NCBI GenBank assembly: GCA_029246685.1
Contig: JAQWMR010000019.1
Location: 62,001-126,000, forward strand
Origin: Acidimicrobiales bacterium
GTDB taxonomy: Bacteria; Actinomycetota; Acidimicrobiia; Acidimicrobiales; Aldehydirespiratoraceae
Direction: 5' to 3'
DNA: 64,000 bases
Each line of letters opens with the position of its first letter. Positions within the stretch are counted from its first letter, which is position 1. Positions 6,344 through 15,940 of this stretch are shown one piece after another. A program made the position numbers and the translations under genes. Below the pieces are notes generated by a model. That model was not told where the DNA came from and made no database searches. It was given only the letters and a program-made list of their open reading frames with translations.

Positions 6344-7776
6344 CAGCTGCGAATGTAGACGGTAAAGCCGTCGACGATCTCTGCCGGCTCGTAGCGCTCG
6401 GCGATGATCGCCTCGAGCTCAGGAAAGAGCGAGATCGGGTACGGGGCGTACTCACGAAACTCGCGTGGCTGCGTGTCGATGATCACGGCCGGCAGCTCGG
6501 CATCGATCGCCGCCAGCAGATGCGGATAGCCGCGGCCGGGCGCGTCGACGATCGTCTGCGGACCGTTGTCGCGGGCACCAGTGCGTCCGGTCACGAAGTC
6601 CATGCTGACGAACCCACCCGCAGGGCGCCGCTCGGCATCCCAGTAGACCTCCGGGAAGTTGCCCCAGATGAGGACGGTCTCGTCGTCTGTTGAGTTGGCG
6701 ACGACGAAGTCGGCGAGCAGCGTCGGGTCGGGCAACTCGCGCACGGTCGATGGCGTCCAGGCGAGCACCAGCGCAACGAGCGCGGTCGCGCCCACGAGCG
6801 CTCCGAGACGGCGTTGGAGGACGGGACCGATCGTTCGCATCTCGATCGCAGCGAGAAGGGCGAGCGCGGGGATGACCTGGAGCCAGTAGTGGCCGTAGAA
6901 CCGGTAGCCGGCGGCGACCGCGACGAAGCCTGTCCCGATCCACAGCCACAGGTCGGCGTTCTCGCGCCACGGCGCCCGGCGGATCGCCACGACCGCGGCC
7001 AGGTGGAAGGCCGCAAAGATCCCGGCGCTCACCGCCGCCCGCCCGATGATGCGGCCGGGTTGCGCACCGTCGAGCACGAAGCTGCCGTTGCTCTCGAACG
7101 TCCAGTAGACGAAGTCGCCCCACGGCACCATGAGCGCGATCAACCCGATCGGAACGATGCCGCCGACGAAAGCGATCGGCAGATGGCGCTTCCATGCGCC
7201 GTAGCGCCACAGCGCGAATGCAGTCGGGATCACGCCGATCGCCCACGTCTGGCGGGTGAGCGTGGCGATCGACAGGGCCAATCCGGCAACGAACGCCGAC
7301 CGGTCACTCCCCCACCGAGCGCTGACCATCGCGACCACACCGAACGGCATCGCCAGGTGGCTGTAGTTCGCGGCCTGCGCGTCGACCGGCACCATGGCCA
7401 ACGCTCCGGCGATCATCAGCGCGCCGCCCCACCAATACGCCTCGCGCCCGCCGCATCTTCGAGCCTCCCGAGCGATGACGAGCGCAGCTGCCAGCAGAAG
7501 CAACGCAGCGAGCCCGTGGAGCGGTCGCAAGTCAGTGCTGCCGACAAGCCGGTGGCTCCACTCGTAGACGAACGCCGCGAGCGGGGGCTTGCGATCGATG
7601 CCGTCGACGTAGAGCTCCCCACCCCGCCAAAGCCCGATCGCCTGGGCCGAGATCGCGGCCTCGTCCGGGTCGAACAGCTGGTTGACGAAACTCGGCAGAC
7701 GAAGGACGCCGATAGCGGAGGCGAACACCGCGAGTGGCGCCCACCGACGCTCGAGGATCTGTCGCACCGTCGCCAC
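6343..7776 (-). CDS. GT39-like polyprenol-phosphate-sugar glycosyltransferase (membrane)
   Basis: 477-aa polytopic membrane protein. Early in the chain it has DPDE (36-39) in a periplasmic-loop position, the acidic motif of the PMT/ArnT (GT39) superfamily. About nine to ten hydrophobic helices follow (for example ALMIAGALAMVPV, FVAGLALSIATL and LPIAFVGGIVPIGLIALMV), then a soluble C-terminal domain (about 350-477). It probably transfers sugar from a lipid carrier outside the membrane. I took GTG at 7776; upstream the frame is just antisense to the acyl-CoA dehydrogenase. It is divergent from that gene and convergent with ssrA. Acceptor and sugar are unknown. Confidence 0.75.
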   Translation of the reverse strand: MATVRQILERRWAPLAVFASAIGVLRLPSFVNQLFDPDEAAISAQAIGLWRGGELYVDGIDRKPPLAAFVYEWSHRLVGSTDLRPLHGLAALLLLAAALVIAREARRCGGREAYWWGGALMIAGALAMVPVDAQAANYSHLAMPFGVVAMVSARWGSDRSAFVAGLALSIATLTRQTWAIGVIPTAFALWRYGAWKRHLPIAFVGGIVPIGLIALMVPWGDFVYWTFESNGSFVLDGAQPGRIIGRAAVSAGIFAAFHLAAVVAIRRAPWRENADLWLWIGTGFVAVAAGYRFYGHYWLQVIPALALLAAIEMRTIGPVLQRRLGALVGATALVALVLAWTPSTVRELPDPTLLADFVVANSTDDETVLIWGNFPEVYWDAERRPAGGFVSMDFVTGRTGARDNGPQTIVDAPGRGYPHLLAAIDAELPAVIIDTQPREFREYAPYPISLFPELEAIIAERYEPAEIVDGFTVYIRS

Positions 7777-7950
7777 GGCGGTCAGCGTAGGCGGCGACGC
7801 CCGGACCGCCCTTCTCCACGCGCCTCGGTGCCCTGGCCTTCGGCCATGACGAGCCAGTGGCGACGAGCTCGAGACCGCGAGCGCGGACTCGCCGGTCCCC
7901 GCAAGCCAGAGATAACGTGGTGAACGATCGCTAACTTCTGTGGAGACGTG

Positions 7951-9177
7951 ATGTCCGACGTTGCTGTTGACGCCCTGTCCGAAGACGAATTCCGAGCCCG
8001 CTGCCGCGAGTTCCTCGACGAGCACGCTGTCGGCTTCCAGCTCGACGGTGATGCCGACTCCGGCGGTCTCAAGCGCCTCGAGGCCGGCCGCACCTTCCAG
8101 AACGCGCTCGCCGACAACGGCCTCGCCGGACTGACGTATCCGAAGGAGCTCGGCGGACAGGGCCTCTCGAAGGACCACGAGCGCTGGTGGCGCGAGGAAT
8201 ACGCCGACTACCCGAACATGACGTTCGAGTTCACGATCTCGCACGGCATGTGTCTGCCGATGCTGGCCGAGTACGGCACCGATGACCAGAAGAGCGCCTA
8301 CCTCGCCGACAACATTCGTGGCGACAAGATCTGGTGCCAGATGTTCTCCGAGCCGGGTGCCGGTTCCGACGTCGCCTCGCTGCAGACCAGAGCAATCCGC
8401 GACGGCGACACCTGGGTCCTCAACGGACAGAAGGTATGGACCACCCTTGCCCACGTCAGCGACTACGGCGTGGTCATCGCCCGCACCGACCCCGAGGTCG
8501 CCAAGCACGCCGGCATCTCGATGTTCGTCGTCCCCATGGATGCCGAGGGCGTCGAGGTCCGTCCGATCAACCAGATCGACGGCGGCAGCCACTTCAACGA
8601 GATCTTCTTCACCGACGTGAGCATCCCGGCCGAGAACCTCCTCGGCGATCTCAACAACGGCTGGAACATGGCCACCGCAATGCTCATGTACGAACGCGTC
8701 GCCATCGGTTCGGGCGCCACCGCCGGCATCAAGCACGACCGAGCGGACTCCCTGATCGAAGAGGCGACCAAGCGAGGCCTGATCGACAACGCCACGCTGC
8801 GCCAGAAGCTGATGAAGATCTACATCAAGGAGACCTGCCACTCGATGGTGTCCATGCGGACGCGCGCCGAGATGCAGGCCGGCAAGACGCCCGGGCCGGG
8901 CGGATCGATCGGCAAGCTCTTCAGCACGCTCATCATGAACGAGGTGCGCGACGTTTCGATGGAGATCGTGGGCGCCTCAGGCGTCGCCTGGGAAGGCGAT
9001 CACGGTGGGAGCTGGCAGCGCGCGGCGCTCACCGGTCTCCAGGGCGGCATCGCCGGCGGCACCAACGAGATCCAGAAGAACATCATCGGCGACCGTGTCC
9101 TCGGGCTCCCCCGCGACATCAGCGTCGACAAGGGCATCCCCTTCAAGGATCTGAAAGTCGGCACCCAGATCGACTAG
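7951..9177 (+). CDS. Acyl-CoA dehydrogenase family protein
   Basis: 408-aa FAD enzyme. The N-terminal helical domain is followed by the flavin-binding middle domain (MFSEPGAGSDVASLQTRA, NGQKVWTT) and the C-terminal four-helix domain ending in GGIAGGTNEIQKNIIGDRVLGLP, the family end. It should catalyse alpha,beta-dehydrogenation of a CoA thioester. Its length and the early WWREEYADYP segment fit the long-chain or steroid side-chain (FadE-like) branch. ATG at 7951 follows GGAG by seven to eight bases. The stop overlaps that of the convergent hydrolase gene in a shared CTAG. Confidence 0.93.
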   Translation: MSDVAVDALSEDEFRARCREFLDEHAVGFQLDGDADSGGLKRLEAGRTFQNALADNGLAGLTYPKELGGQGLSKDHERWWREEYADYPNMTFEFTISHGMCLPMLAEYGTDDQKSAYLADNIRGDKIWCQMFSEPGAGSDVASLQTRAIRDGDTWVLNGQKVWTTLAHVSDYGVVIARTDPEVAKHAGISMFVVPMDAEGVEVRPINQIDGGSHFNEIFFTDVSIPAENLLGDLNNGWNMATAMLMYERVAIGSGATAGIKHDRADSLIEEATKRGLIDNATLRQKLMKIYIKETCHSMVSMRTRAEMQAGKTPGPGGSIGKLFSTLIMNEVRDVSMEIVGASGVAWEGDHGGSWQRAALTGLQGGIAGGTNEIQKNIIGDRVLGLPRDISVDKGIPFKDLKVGTQID

Positions 9178-10334
9178 GCCACGCAGGCCTTCAGCGCTTC
9201 GGTGAGCCCACCCGTGCGCGGATCACCGACCAGGCTTCCGCTCATGCTGTTCATCACGTAGCCGTACCCGATTCCCAAATCGGGATCGGCAAACCCGACG
9301 GATCCACCGGCGCCCGCGTGCCCGTATGCGTTCGGCCCCGTGAGAGGCAGGATGCCGTCGTGACACATGAACCCCATGCCGAACTTCGTCTCCATGACGA
9401 GGCATCGGTCGCTGCCCGACGTCACCGCGGTGGTCGCGGTCTTGCGGGTTGCGTCGTTCATGAGCTGCACGCCGTCGACCGCGCCTACGGTGGACGCGTA
9501 CATCCGCGCCAGCGACGAGGCGTTCGTGATGCCGTTGGCCGCAGGAATCTCCGAGGCGTGAACCTCTCGGGTGTTGAAGACGTTCCCTTCCTCGCTGACT
9601 CCGAAGGCGCCATCGAGGCTCAGGGCCCGCCCGCCGAGCGTGCCGGGGCCCATGATCGCGAGCATCAACTCGATCGCGGCGGGGTCAGCAGGCGGTGGCG
9701 ACGCGATCAGCGGAGCGACACGGGGCTCCTCGCTCTCCGGTAGCCCGATCCAGAAGTCGAGGCCGAGCGGGCCCGCGACGTTCTCCTGGAAGAACGCACC
9801 AATGCGCTGACCCGAGATGCGGCGGACGAGTTCGCCCGCAAGCCAGCCGTAGGTGAGTGCGTGGTAGCCGTGACTGCCGTCCGGCTCCCAGAGCGGCGCC
9901 TGGGCGGCGAGCGCTTCTACGATGGGATCGATGGCGAGGACGTCTGCGAGCGGAGGCGGGTTGTCCACGCTCACCAAGCCGCACTGGTGGCTGAGCATTT
10001 GCGCGACCGTCAGCTCGCTCTTGCCGCCCGCGGAGAACTCCGGCCAGTACTGCGAGACCGGGGCGTCGTAGTCGAGCTGGCCTCGCTCGTGCAGGATCGC
10101 CGCGCAGAGCGCAGCCGCTCCCTTCGTGGTGGAGAAGACCAGTTGCAGCGTGGAGTCGTCATACGCCCGGCCGGTCGTCTCGTCGGCAACGCCGCCGGTG
10201 ATGTCCACAACAGCTTTCCCGTCGACGTAGAGGCTGAACCCCGCACCGACATCGCCGTGCTCGGCGAAGTTCGCCGCGAACGCGTCGGCAACCTTTCCGA
10301 ATCCCTCGTCCACTTGGCCCTGGATCTCCGTCAC
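9174..10334 (-). CDS. Serine hydrolase, beta-lactamase class C / EstB-LipD family
   Basis: 386-aa protein of the penicillin-binding/beta-lactamase fold used by many esterases. The nucleophile motif is S68-T-T-K71 (VFSTTKG), a YHALTYG segment serves as the YxN-type motif, and HAGAGGS near the C-terminus is the third motif. No signal peptide is visible, so it is probably a cytosolic esterase or lipase. The start is GTG at 10334 with AAGGAG eight bases upstream; the longer frame adds 13 unlikely residues. It is divergent from another hydrolase of the same superfamily at 10430. Confidence 0.88.
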   Translation of the reverse strand: MTEIQGQVDEGFGKVADAFAANFAEHGDVGAGFSLYVDGKAVVDITGGVADETTGRAYDDSTLQLVFSTTKGAAALCAAILHERGQLDYDAPVSQYWPEFSAGGKSELTVAQMLSHQCGLVSVDNPPPLADVLAIDPIVEALAAQAPLWEPDGSHGYHALTYGWLAGELVRRISGQRIGAFFQENVAGPLGLDFWIGLPESEEPRVAPLIASPPPADPAAIELMLAIMGPGTLGGRALSLDGAFGVSEEGNVFNTREVHASEIPAANGITNASSLARMYASTVGAVDGVQLMNDATRKTATTAVTSGSDRCLVMETKFGMGFMCHDGILPLTGPNAYGHAGAGGSVGFADPDLGIGYGYVMNSMSGSLVGDPRTGGLTEALKACVA

Positions 10335-10429
10335 GGCTGCTGCTCCTTGCTCGCTCTGGGTGCACTCTCGCACATCGCAGTGATGGGGCCCGAGTTGTCA
10401 CCCACGCCCCGACCGGTTCGACTTGGCCC

Positions 10430-11595
10430 ATGCGTGCCGCGTCCGTTCTCGCCGTCCTCTTCCTGCACGCGGATGCCTGCAGCGACGATGTCGAGCCCGC
10501 CGCGCCACCCACGACCACGAGCAGCACCACGTCGGAGGCTCCGACCACGACGGTGGCCGAGCCGACCACAACACTCGCCCCGGTGCCCTACGGCCCCACC
10601 GACGAGTGGGAGACCGTTGATCCGGGCGAGGCGGGATTCGACGTCGCCGCGCTGCAGGTTGCCACGGACCTCGCCGAGGAGCCGCAATCGCATTGCCTGC
10701 TCGTGCTGCGGGGTGGCCGAATCGTGCATGAGTGGTACGCCGACGACGTCACCGAGGACGACAACTTCAGTGTGTTCAGCGTAACGAAGTCCGTCTCCGC
10801 GGGAATCGTCGGCGCGGCGTCGTATGCCGACCATGTTGATGTCGACGCAGTTGCGAGCGCGCACATCACCGAGTGGGAAGGCACCGAGTCCGCTCAGGTG
10901 ACCATCGAGGAGATCCTCCAGAACGTATCGGGTCGCTTCTACGACCCGATACCGGACCTCGTCGGCTTAGGCAGTCAATCGGACATGACCGCCCACTCGA
11001 TTGCGCTCCACCAGGAGCGCGACCCGAACACCGCCTGGTTCTACAACCAGTCCGCGATCCAAGTGCTCGAGGCGGTCGTCGAGCGGGCGACAGGCGAGGA
11101 TCCCGAAGAGTTCGCGCAGCAACACCTATTCGGGCCGCTCGGGACGACGGTCGAGTACAGCCGTGACGAGGCCGACAACATCCCGATGTTCGCCGGACTC
11201 CGAGCCGGCTGTCGCGACCTCGGGCGCTTCGCGCTCATGTCGTCTCGCATGGGTGCCTGGGAAGCCGACCGAGTGATCGCCGAAGACTACATGGCCGCCG
11301 CCACGACCGGCACCGACATCAACAACGCCTACGGCTATCTCTACTGGCACAACGCAGAACCGGGAACATGGGACCACACCGACCCCCGTCGGGACCGAAC
11401 CCAGCGGTTCTGGCCCGACCCCTCCCGATCGACACGTTCAGCTCAAACGGTGCGGGCGAGCAATTCGCCGCCGTCTTTCCCACTGAAGACGTCATTGCCG
11501 TACGCATCGGTGCCCTCGGAGGCGTGCAGGGTTACGAGGGCATCCTCGCCAACGACCTGGCTGCGCTCGTACTCGCTGCTCTCACCGAGATGTAG
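10430..11595 (+). pseudogene. Beta-lactamase-fold serine hydrolase (lipoprotein?), frameshifted near its 3' end
   Basis: The first frame gives a signal-like N-terminus ending in ADAC (C17), a Thr/Pro-rich linker, and then a serine-hydrolase domain with S117-V-T-K120 and YNQSAIQ. The reading breaks around 11370-11415: after NNAYGYLYWHNAEPGTWD the family continuation (LPIDTFSSNGAGEQFAAV, then LGGVQGYEGILANDLAALVL) is found in the -1 frame and ends at TAG 11593-11595. One base appears to be missing in a C-rich stretch. It is either a recent pseudogene or an assembly error. The intact protein would be about 388 aa, exported and anchored. Confidence 0.75.
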
Positions 11596-11597
11596 CA

Positions 11598-11610
11598 GGT
11601 GTCTGACACC
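11598..11610. repeat. 13-bp palindrome GGTGTCTGACACC
   Basis: Second copy of the GCAGGTGTC(A/T)GACACCAG element, starting two bases after the hydrolase TAG stop and preceding the convergent epimerase stop. It may act as a bidirectional terminator or be a REP-like repeat. Confidence 0.7.
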
Positions 11611-11622
11611 AGATGTAGCGGG

Positions 11623-12513
11623 TTAGGGGGTGTACTCGTCGGGGTGGAGGTGTTGGACCATCTGACGCATGCCGTCTCGCCAGTCGACGGACGGGGTGTA
11701 GCCGAGGGCGGTGAGCTTGCTCACGTCCACGTAGCCAGGGGGCGGGGCCATGTCGCTGCGCTCGATCGTCAGTTCCCGACCGACCAGGCGGGCCAGCTCT
11801 GCGCACCAGTCTTCTGCTGACGTTGCCTCCGGGTCGCCCCAGTTGAGAACGGTCGCCGGCACATCAGCAGCATCGAGGAGCAGCGGGAGGCTCGCCATCA
11901 GGTCGTCCTCGTGGATGAGGTTGTAGAGGCAGGGCGACGTTGTGTGCAGCGTGACGGCATCACCCGCGAGGATCGACAGCAGGTGAAACCACGGGAAGCC
12001 GCCGTGGTTGCCGTACGGGCTGGCGAGGCGGGCGATCGTCGTCGGGATGCCTCGGGACCGCGCGAGGTACTTGGCCATCGACTCGCCAGCGATCTTTGAG
12101 ATGCTGTACGTCGGCATCATGAGCGCGTTGGAGTCACCCAGCGCATCATCCTCGCCGTGGATGTCGGTCGATGCCGCGTAGACACCCATCGACGAGCAGT
12201 GGAGCATCCGTTCGAGGCTCGGCAAGCGGTCGACGAGATGGCCGAGCGCCTCCGCGTTCACCGCGAGGGCTGTATCCCAGTTGCCGGAGAACGAGACCCC
12301 GAAGTTCAGCAGGATCTCCGCATCGTCCGGCACTACTGACAAGTCGCCAGACATATCGGCAGTGACGCACTCGACCCCGTAGGACTCAAGCCGCTCCCGG
12401 GTGGCGGGGTCGCTGAACCGGGCGAGCGCCACAACGTCGTTGTCCGGCGCCAGTTCGCGTGCGATGACCCCGGCAACACGGCCGGTCGCGCCTGTGACGA
12501 GAATCCGGCTCAT
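11623..12513 (-). CDS. NAD-dependent epimerase/dehydratase family protein
   Basis: 296-aa extended-type SDR. The Rossmann motif GATGRVAG starts at residue 8, the active-site Tyr-Lys is YSISK, and a Ser lies in LHCSSMGVYA. The C-terminal part (DLMASLPLLLDAADVPATVLNWGDPE) fits sugar-nucleotide or ketone-reductase members, but the substrate cannot be read. ATG at 12513 overlaps the upstream SDR stop as ATGA, so it is translationally coupled to the SDR and sulfotransferase genes upstream. Confidence 0.82.
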   Translation of the reverse strand: MSRILVTGATGRVAGVIARELAPDNDVVALARFSDPATRERLESYGVECVTADMSGDLSVVPDDAEILLNFGVSFSGNWDTALAVNAEALGHLVDRLPSLERMLHCSSMGVYAASTDIHGEDDALGDSNALMMPTYSISKIAGESMAKYLARSRGIPTTIARLASPYGNHGGFPWFHLLSILAGDAVTLHTTSPCLYNLIHEDDLMASLPLLLDAADVPATVLNWGDPEATSAEDWCAELARLVGRELTIERSDMAPPPGYVDVSKLTALGYTPSVDWRDGMRQMVQHLHPDEYTP

Positions 12514-13379
12514 CCCCCGACGAGCTCCTCGGACACGGACCACAGCCGGGCCGCCGCGACCTCATCGAGCACGGTCTTCCTCGGCTTCGCGATCTTGGAC
12601 TTGCTGAAGTACTCCCCCGTCACGCCGTCGAGCTCCGGCGCCGTCGCGGCCCAGACCGACGTACGCGCGCCCTTGGCGGGCGTCATGAAGAAGCGACTCA
12701 CCACCGGCCCGACCACCTCGCTCAGTCGAGTGCTTTCACCGTCTCGCCCGAGACGAGTCCGCACCGCGCCCGGATGCAGGCAATTGACGGTGACCTCGTC
12801 GTCCGCAAGCCGGCGAGCAAGTTCTCGCGTGTGCAACATATTGGCGAGCTTGGAACGCGAGTAGGCAGCCATGCCGCGCCCGGGCCCGAAGCGCCCCTGG
12901 CGGGCGTGGAGATCGTCGAAATCAAGCCCCTTCACGAACTTGTGGGCGTCCGACGCAACGATCACGATCCGTGCGGGAGCGGAGGCCCGCATCAGCGGAA
13001 GCAGCGACTCGACGAGCTGGAAATGGCCGAGGTGGTTGACCCCGAAGGTGAACTCGTGGCCGTCCGCCGTCTCCTTCCGCTCCGTCACAACCACGCCGGC
13101 GTTGTTGATCAGAACGTCGAGGCGGTCGAAGTCCGACTGGAACTGGTCGGCGAACGACCGCACCGCGGCGAGGTCGTCGAGATCGAGCCGGCGATGCTCG
13201 AGCGCGTTGTTGCCCGTGGCGGCCGCGACCTCCTCGATCACCTCGTCGCCCGTCGCCGGATTGCGGGCGGTGAAGATCACCTCGGCGCCACGCTGGGCGA
13301 GTTCGGCGACCGTCGCACGGCCGATACCGGTCGTTCCGCCGGTGATGAGCACTCGCTTGCCGCTGATGTCCCAGGTCAT
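12510..13379 (-). CDS. Short-chain dehydrogenase (retinol dehydrogenase/WW-oxidoreductase-like)
   Basis: 289-aa SDR. GGTTGIGRAT is the cofactor loop, ARNPATG suggests NADP preference through the Arg after the second strand, NNAGVV is the structural motif, and YSRSK is the catalytic pair. The sequence LDFDDLHARQGRFGPGRGMAAYSRSKLANMLH, seen here in shorter pieces, is typical of the retinol dehydrogenase-like branch. ATG at 13379 overlaps the sulfotransferase stop as ATGA and the gene ends in an ATGA overlap with the epimerase, forming a three-gene operon. Confidence 0.88.
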   Translation of the reverse strand: MTWDISGKRVLITGGTTGIGRATVAELAQRGAEVIFTARNPATGDEVIEEVAAATGNNALEHRRLDLDDLAAVRSFADQFQSDFDRLDVLINNAGVVVTERKETADGHEFTFGVNHLGHFQLVESLLPLMRASAPARIVIVASDAHKFVKGLDFDDLHARQGRFGPGRGMAAYSRSKLANMLHTRELARRLADDEVTVNCLHPGAVRTRLGRDGESTRLSEVVGPVVSRFFMTPAKGARTSVWAATAPELDGVTGEYFSKSKIAKPRKTVLDEVAAARLWSVSEELVGG

Positions 13380-14182
13380 GCGGACGAGTACAGCCCACCG
13401 ACCGCCCACCGTGCGACCTCGCCGCTCGGGTCGATCTCCGCGAGCCGGTCCTCGAAGCGGGCGATCGTCTCTGCCGTGAGCTCTCGACGCCACTCCCCTT
13501 CGCCCGCGACGGCGAAGAAGCTGTCACGGTCGCGGATGATGCCCGTGTCGGGCTCAGGGGCCAACTCGTCCGCTCTCGCCTTCATGGCCTCGAAGCCGGC
13601 GGCCTCGATCAAGGCATCCCATCGCGAGGCCTCGACGTCGATGTCCAGCTCAGCGGCCAGCCGGCGCATCTCCCGGCCGAGATCCACCTTCAGGTCGCTG
13701 TAGTGCAGCCGCACAACCCGGACGTCGCTCGACAGATACGAGCGGTAGTGGTCCATCACGCTTCGCAATGTCAGCGAGACGTCGCCGGGATGGTCCTCAT
13801 CGAGAAAGAACTGCAGTCGCTCGGCCGGGTCAGAACTGGGAATCGGCCGTCCCTGGAGGATCTCGATCGTCTCGTCCACGCCTGCCACCACCGCGATCGC
13901 GCCGAAGGTGACGTCGAAATCGATGTTGCCGGAATGGCAGGCGGCAGAACTCACGAGGTCGAGCGGATGGCGGCCAACACTGACATACGTCACCCGATCG
14001 TCGATCGGCAGGCAGTCCACCGGCGTGTGGGTCTTGATGAACCGTCGATGCGTCTGCGCCTCGAGATCGGCAACCACATCGGTGAGCGGACGGGTGAGCA
14101 TGTCGAGCCACGGCGACAGGTGGCCGAGCTTTCCGGGCAGGGTTGGCGACTGGAAGATCAAGAGCGCGCAGATCATCTGCGT
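13376..14182 (-). pseudogene. Sulfotransferase lacking its N-terminal PAPS-binding loop
   Basis: The sequence matches cytosolic-type sulfotransferases. FIKTHTPVDCLP carries the catalytic His, and YVSVGRHPLDLVSS is the 3'-phosphate-binding Arg/Ser region. A C-terminal substrate region and a closing domain (FFAVAGEGEWRRELT) follow. The N-terminal PKxGTTW loop, essential for PAPS binding, is missing. Homology starts at TQMICALLIFQ, where it should be preceded by GTTW, but a TAG (14183-14185) comes immediately before. An ATG at 14176 could start a 266-aa product, probably inactive. The 5' end was lost at the junction with the cyclase fragment. Confidence 0.75.
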
Positions 14183-14195
14183 CTACGTGGTTCCC

Positions 14196-14513
14196 GCCTT
14201 CATCGGCGATGAGGTGATGATCGTTGCCGTGGATCCAGCGGACGCCGCTCGGTTCGTCGCCGGCATGATCGCGTCGCTCGAGGACGATGAAATCGTCCCC
14301 CGCGGCGGGCTCGCCTTCGGCGACCTGATCAACATCCACGGCGACTACGTCGGCCCGGTCGTGAACCTCGCCGCCCGTCTCACCGACAGCGCGGTGCTCG
14401 GCGACGATGCCATCGCCGGCCACGTTTCGACGGAGCCGGCCGGACGACGCATGCTGAAGGGATTCGACGAACCCGTCCGTGTTCACACCCCTATCACCGC
14501 TGAGAGTTCATGA
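14196..14513 (+). pseudogene. C-terminal remnant of a class III adenylate/guanylate cyclase
   Basis: The plus frame from about 14196 reads AFIGDEVMIVAVDPADAARF, then RGGLAFGDLINIHGDYVGPVVNLAARL and a C-terminus resembling FDEPVRVH. This is the second half of a class III cyclase catalytic domain (the second metal-binding Asp in IGDEVM, and the GDYVGPVVNLAAR segment). The first half, including the first metal Asp and any regulatory domain, is missing. No plausible start lies near the fragment. Its TGA overlaps the ATG of the amidohydrolase as ATGA, so the intact cyclase was once cotranscribed with that gene. Confidence 0.75.
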
Positions 14514-15940
14514 CCTACCTCGCCAGTCCTGCCGTTCAGTCCATCCGCGCCCAGCTCGATCATCCCGTGATCGATACAGACGGCCATGTCATCGAGTACA
14601 TGCCGTGGGTGCGCGACCTCGTCGTCGACATCGCCGGCGAGGACGTCGCCCAACGACTCGACCAGATGGTCGGCTCGGCGCCGCTTGTCCGCCAGGTGCC
14701 CGGTGAATTGCGCCGACAAGCGGGAGTCACCCGCAGCGCCTGGTGGGCACTGCCCTCCCGCAACACCCTCGATCGGGCAACGGCGATGCTGCCCGGGCTG
14801 CTCTACAACCGCCTCGACCAGATCGGCATCGACGTCGCGCTGCTCTACCCCACCTACGGCCTCACCGTCACGGCCTTCGCGGACGACGAGTTGCGTCAGG
14901 CCATGGCCCGGGCGTTCAACATCTACATGGCCGAGGCTCACGCCGAGTTCAGCGACCGGCTGATCCCGGTCGCTTCGATCCCGATGTTCACGCCGGAGGA
15001 AGCGATCGCCGAGCTCGATCACGCGGTCGGCGAACTCGGCCTCAAGGCCGTGATGCTCTCCGGCGTCATCCCCCGCCCGATTCCCGGCGCCGAGAATGTC
15101 CGCGGCGCGCGCTTCATCAACGGCGTCGGACACGACAGCGAGTACGACTACGACCCGGTCTGGCAGCGTTGTCAGGAGCTCGGCGTCTGCCCGACGTTTC
15201 ACGCCTCGGCGCAAGGGTGGGGTTCGCGTGCCTCGCGGACCAACTACGTCCACAACCACATCGGCAACTTCGCGGCGGCGGGCGAAGCGGGACTCCGCAG
15301 CCTGCTTCTCGGCGGCGCGCCGATGCGCTTCCCTGAGCTTCGCTGGGCCTTCCTGGAGGGTGGCGTTGCGTGGGGCGCGAACTTCCTCGGAGACGCGCTC
15401 GGTCACTACGAGAAGCGAAACTCCGAAGCGATTCAGCACTACAACCCGGCAAGTCTCGATCGAGACGAACTCCGATCGCTGATCGAGTCCCACGGGTCCG
15501 ACGCGGTCACGCAACGTCTCGACGGGCTCGACTACGCACTGCAGATGTTGTCGGACGGCGACGAGGACGACGCCACAGTCGACGAGTGGGCGGAGAGCGG
15601 GATCCGCTCAGCCGACGACATCATCGGCTTGTTCCGCGACCGCTTCTACTTCGGCTGCGAAGCCGACGATCCGATGAATGCCCTCGCCTATCAACGACAC
15701 CTCGTGCCCGCCGGCGTCCGTCTGCGAGCGATCTTCGCCAGCGACATCGGCCATTGGGACGTGCCGGACTTCACCGAGGTGCTTCCCGAGGCCTTCGAGC
15801 TCATCGAGAAGGAACTCCTCGACACCGACGACTTCCGTGACTTCGTGTTCGACGACCCGGTTCGTCTGTTCAGCGCCGGCAATCCGGACTTCTTCGCGGA
15901 CACCGTCGTGGCAGAGGCCGCGGCCGCCGTCACACCCTGA
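14510..15940 (+). CDS. Amidohydrolase family 2 protein (ACMSD-like metal-dependent hydrolase)
   Basis: 476-aa TIM-barrel enzyme. The N-terminal DTDGH (23-27) provides the usual D-x-H metal ligands, a His lies in TFHASAQGWG, HNHIGN follows, and the late Asp is in FASDIGHWDVPD, as in the amidohydrolase 2 family. Members decarboxylate or hydrolyse aromatic and cyclic carboxylates. The specific substrate is not evident. The ATG overlaps the cyclase remnant stop. The last 11 nt overlap the convergent alpha/beta hydrolase gene. Confidence 0.88.
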   Translation: MTYLASPAVQSIRAQLDHPVIDTDGHVIEYMPWVRDLVVDIAGEDVAQRLDQMVGSAPLVRQVPGELRRQAGVTRSAWWALPSRNTLDRATAMLPGLLYNRLDQIGIDVALLYPTYGLTVTAFADDELRQAMARAFNIYMAEAHAEFSDRLIPVASIPMFTPEEAIAELDHAVGELGLKAVMLSGVIPRPIPGAENVRGARFINGVGHDSEYDYDPVWQRCQELGVCPTFHASAQGWGSRASRTNYVHNHIGNFAAAGEAGLRSLLLGGAPMRFPELRWAFLEGGVAWGANFLGDALGHYEKRNSEAIQHYNPASLDRDELRSLIESHGSDAVTQRLDGLDYALQMLSDGDEDDATVDEWAESGIRSADDIIGLFRDRFYFGCEADDPMNALAYQRHLVPAGVRLRAIFASDIGHWDVPDFTEVLPEAFELIEKELLDTDDFRDFVFDDPVRLFSAGNPDFFADTVVAEAAAAVTP

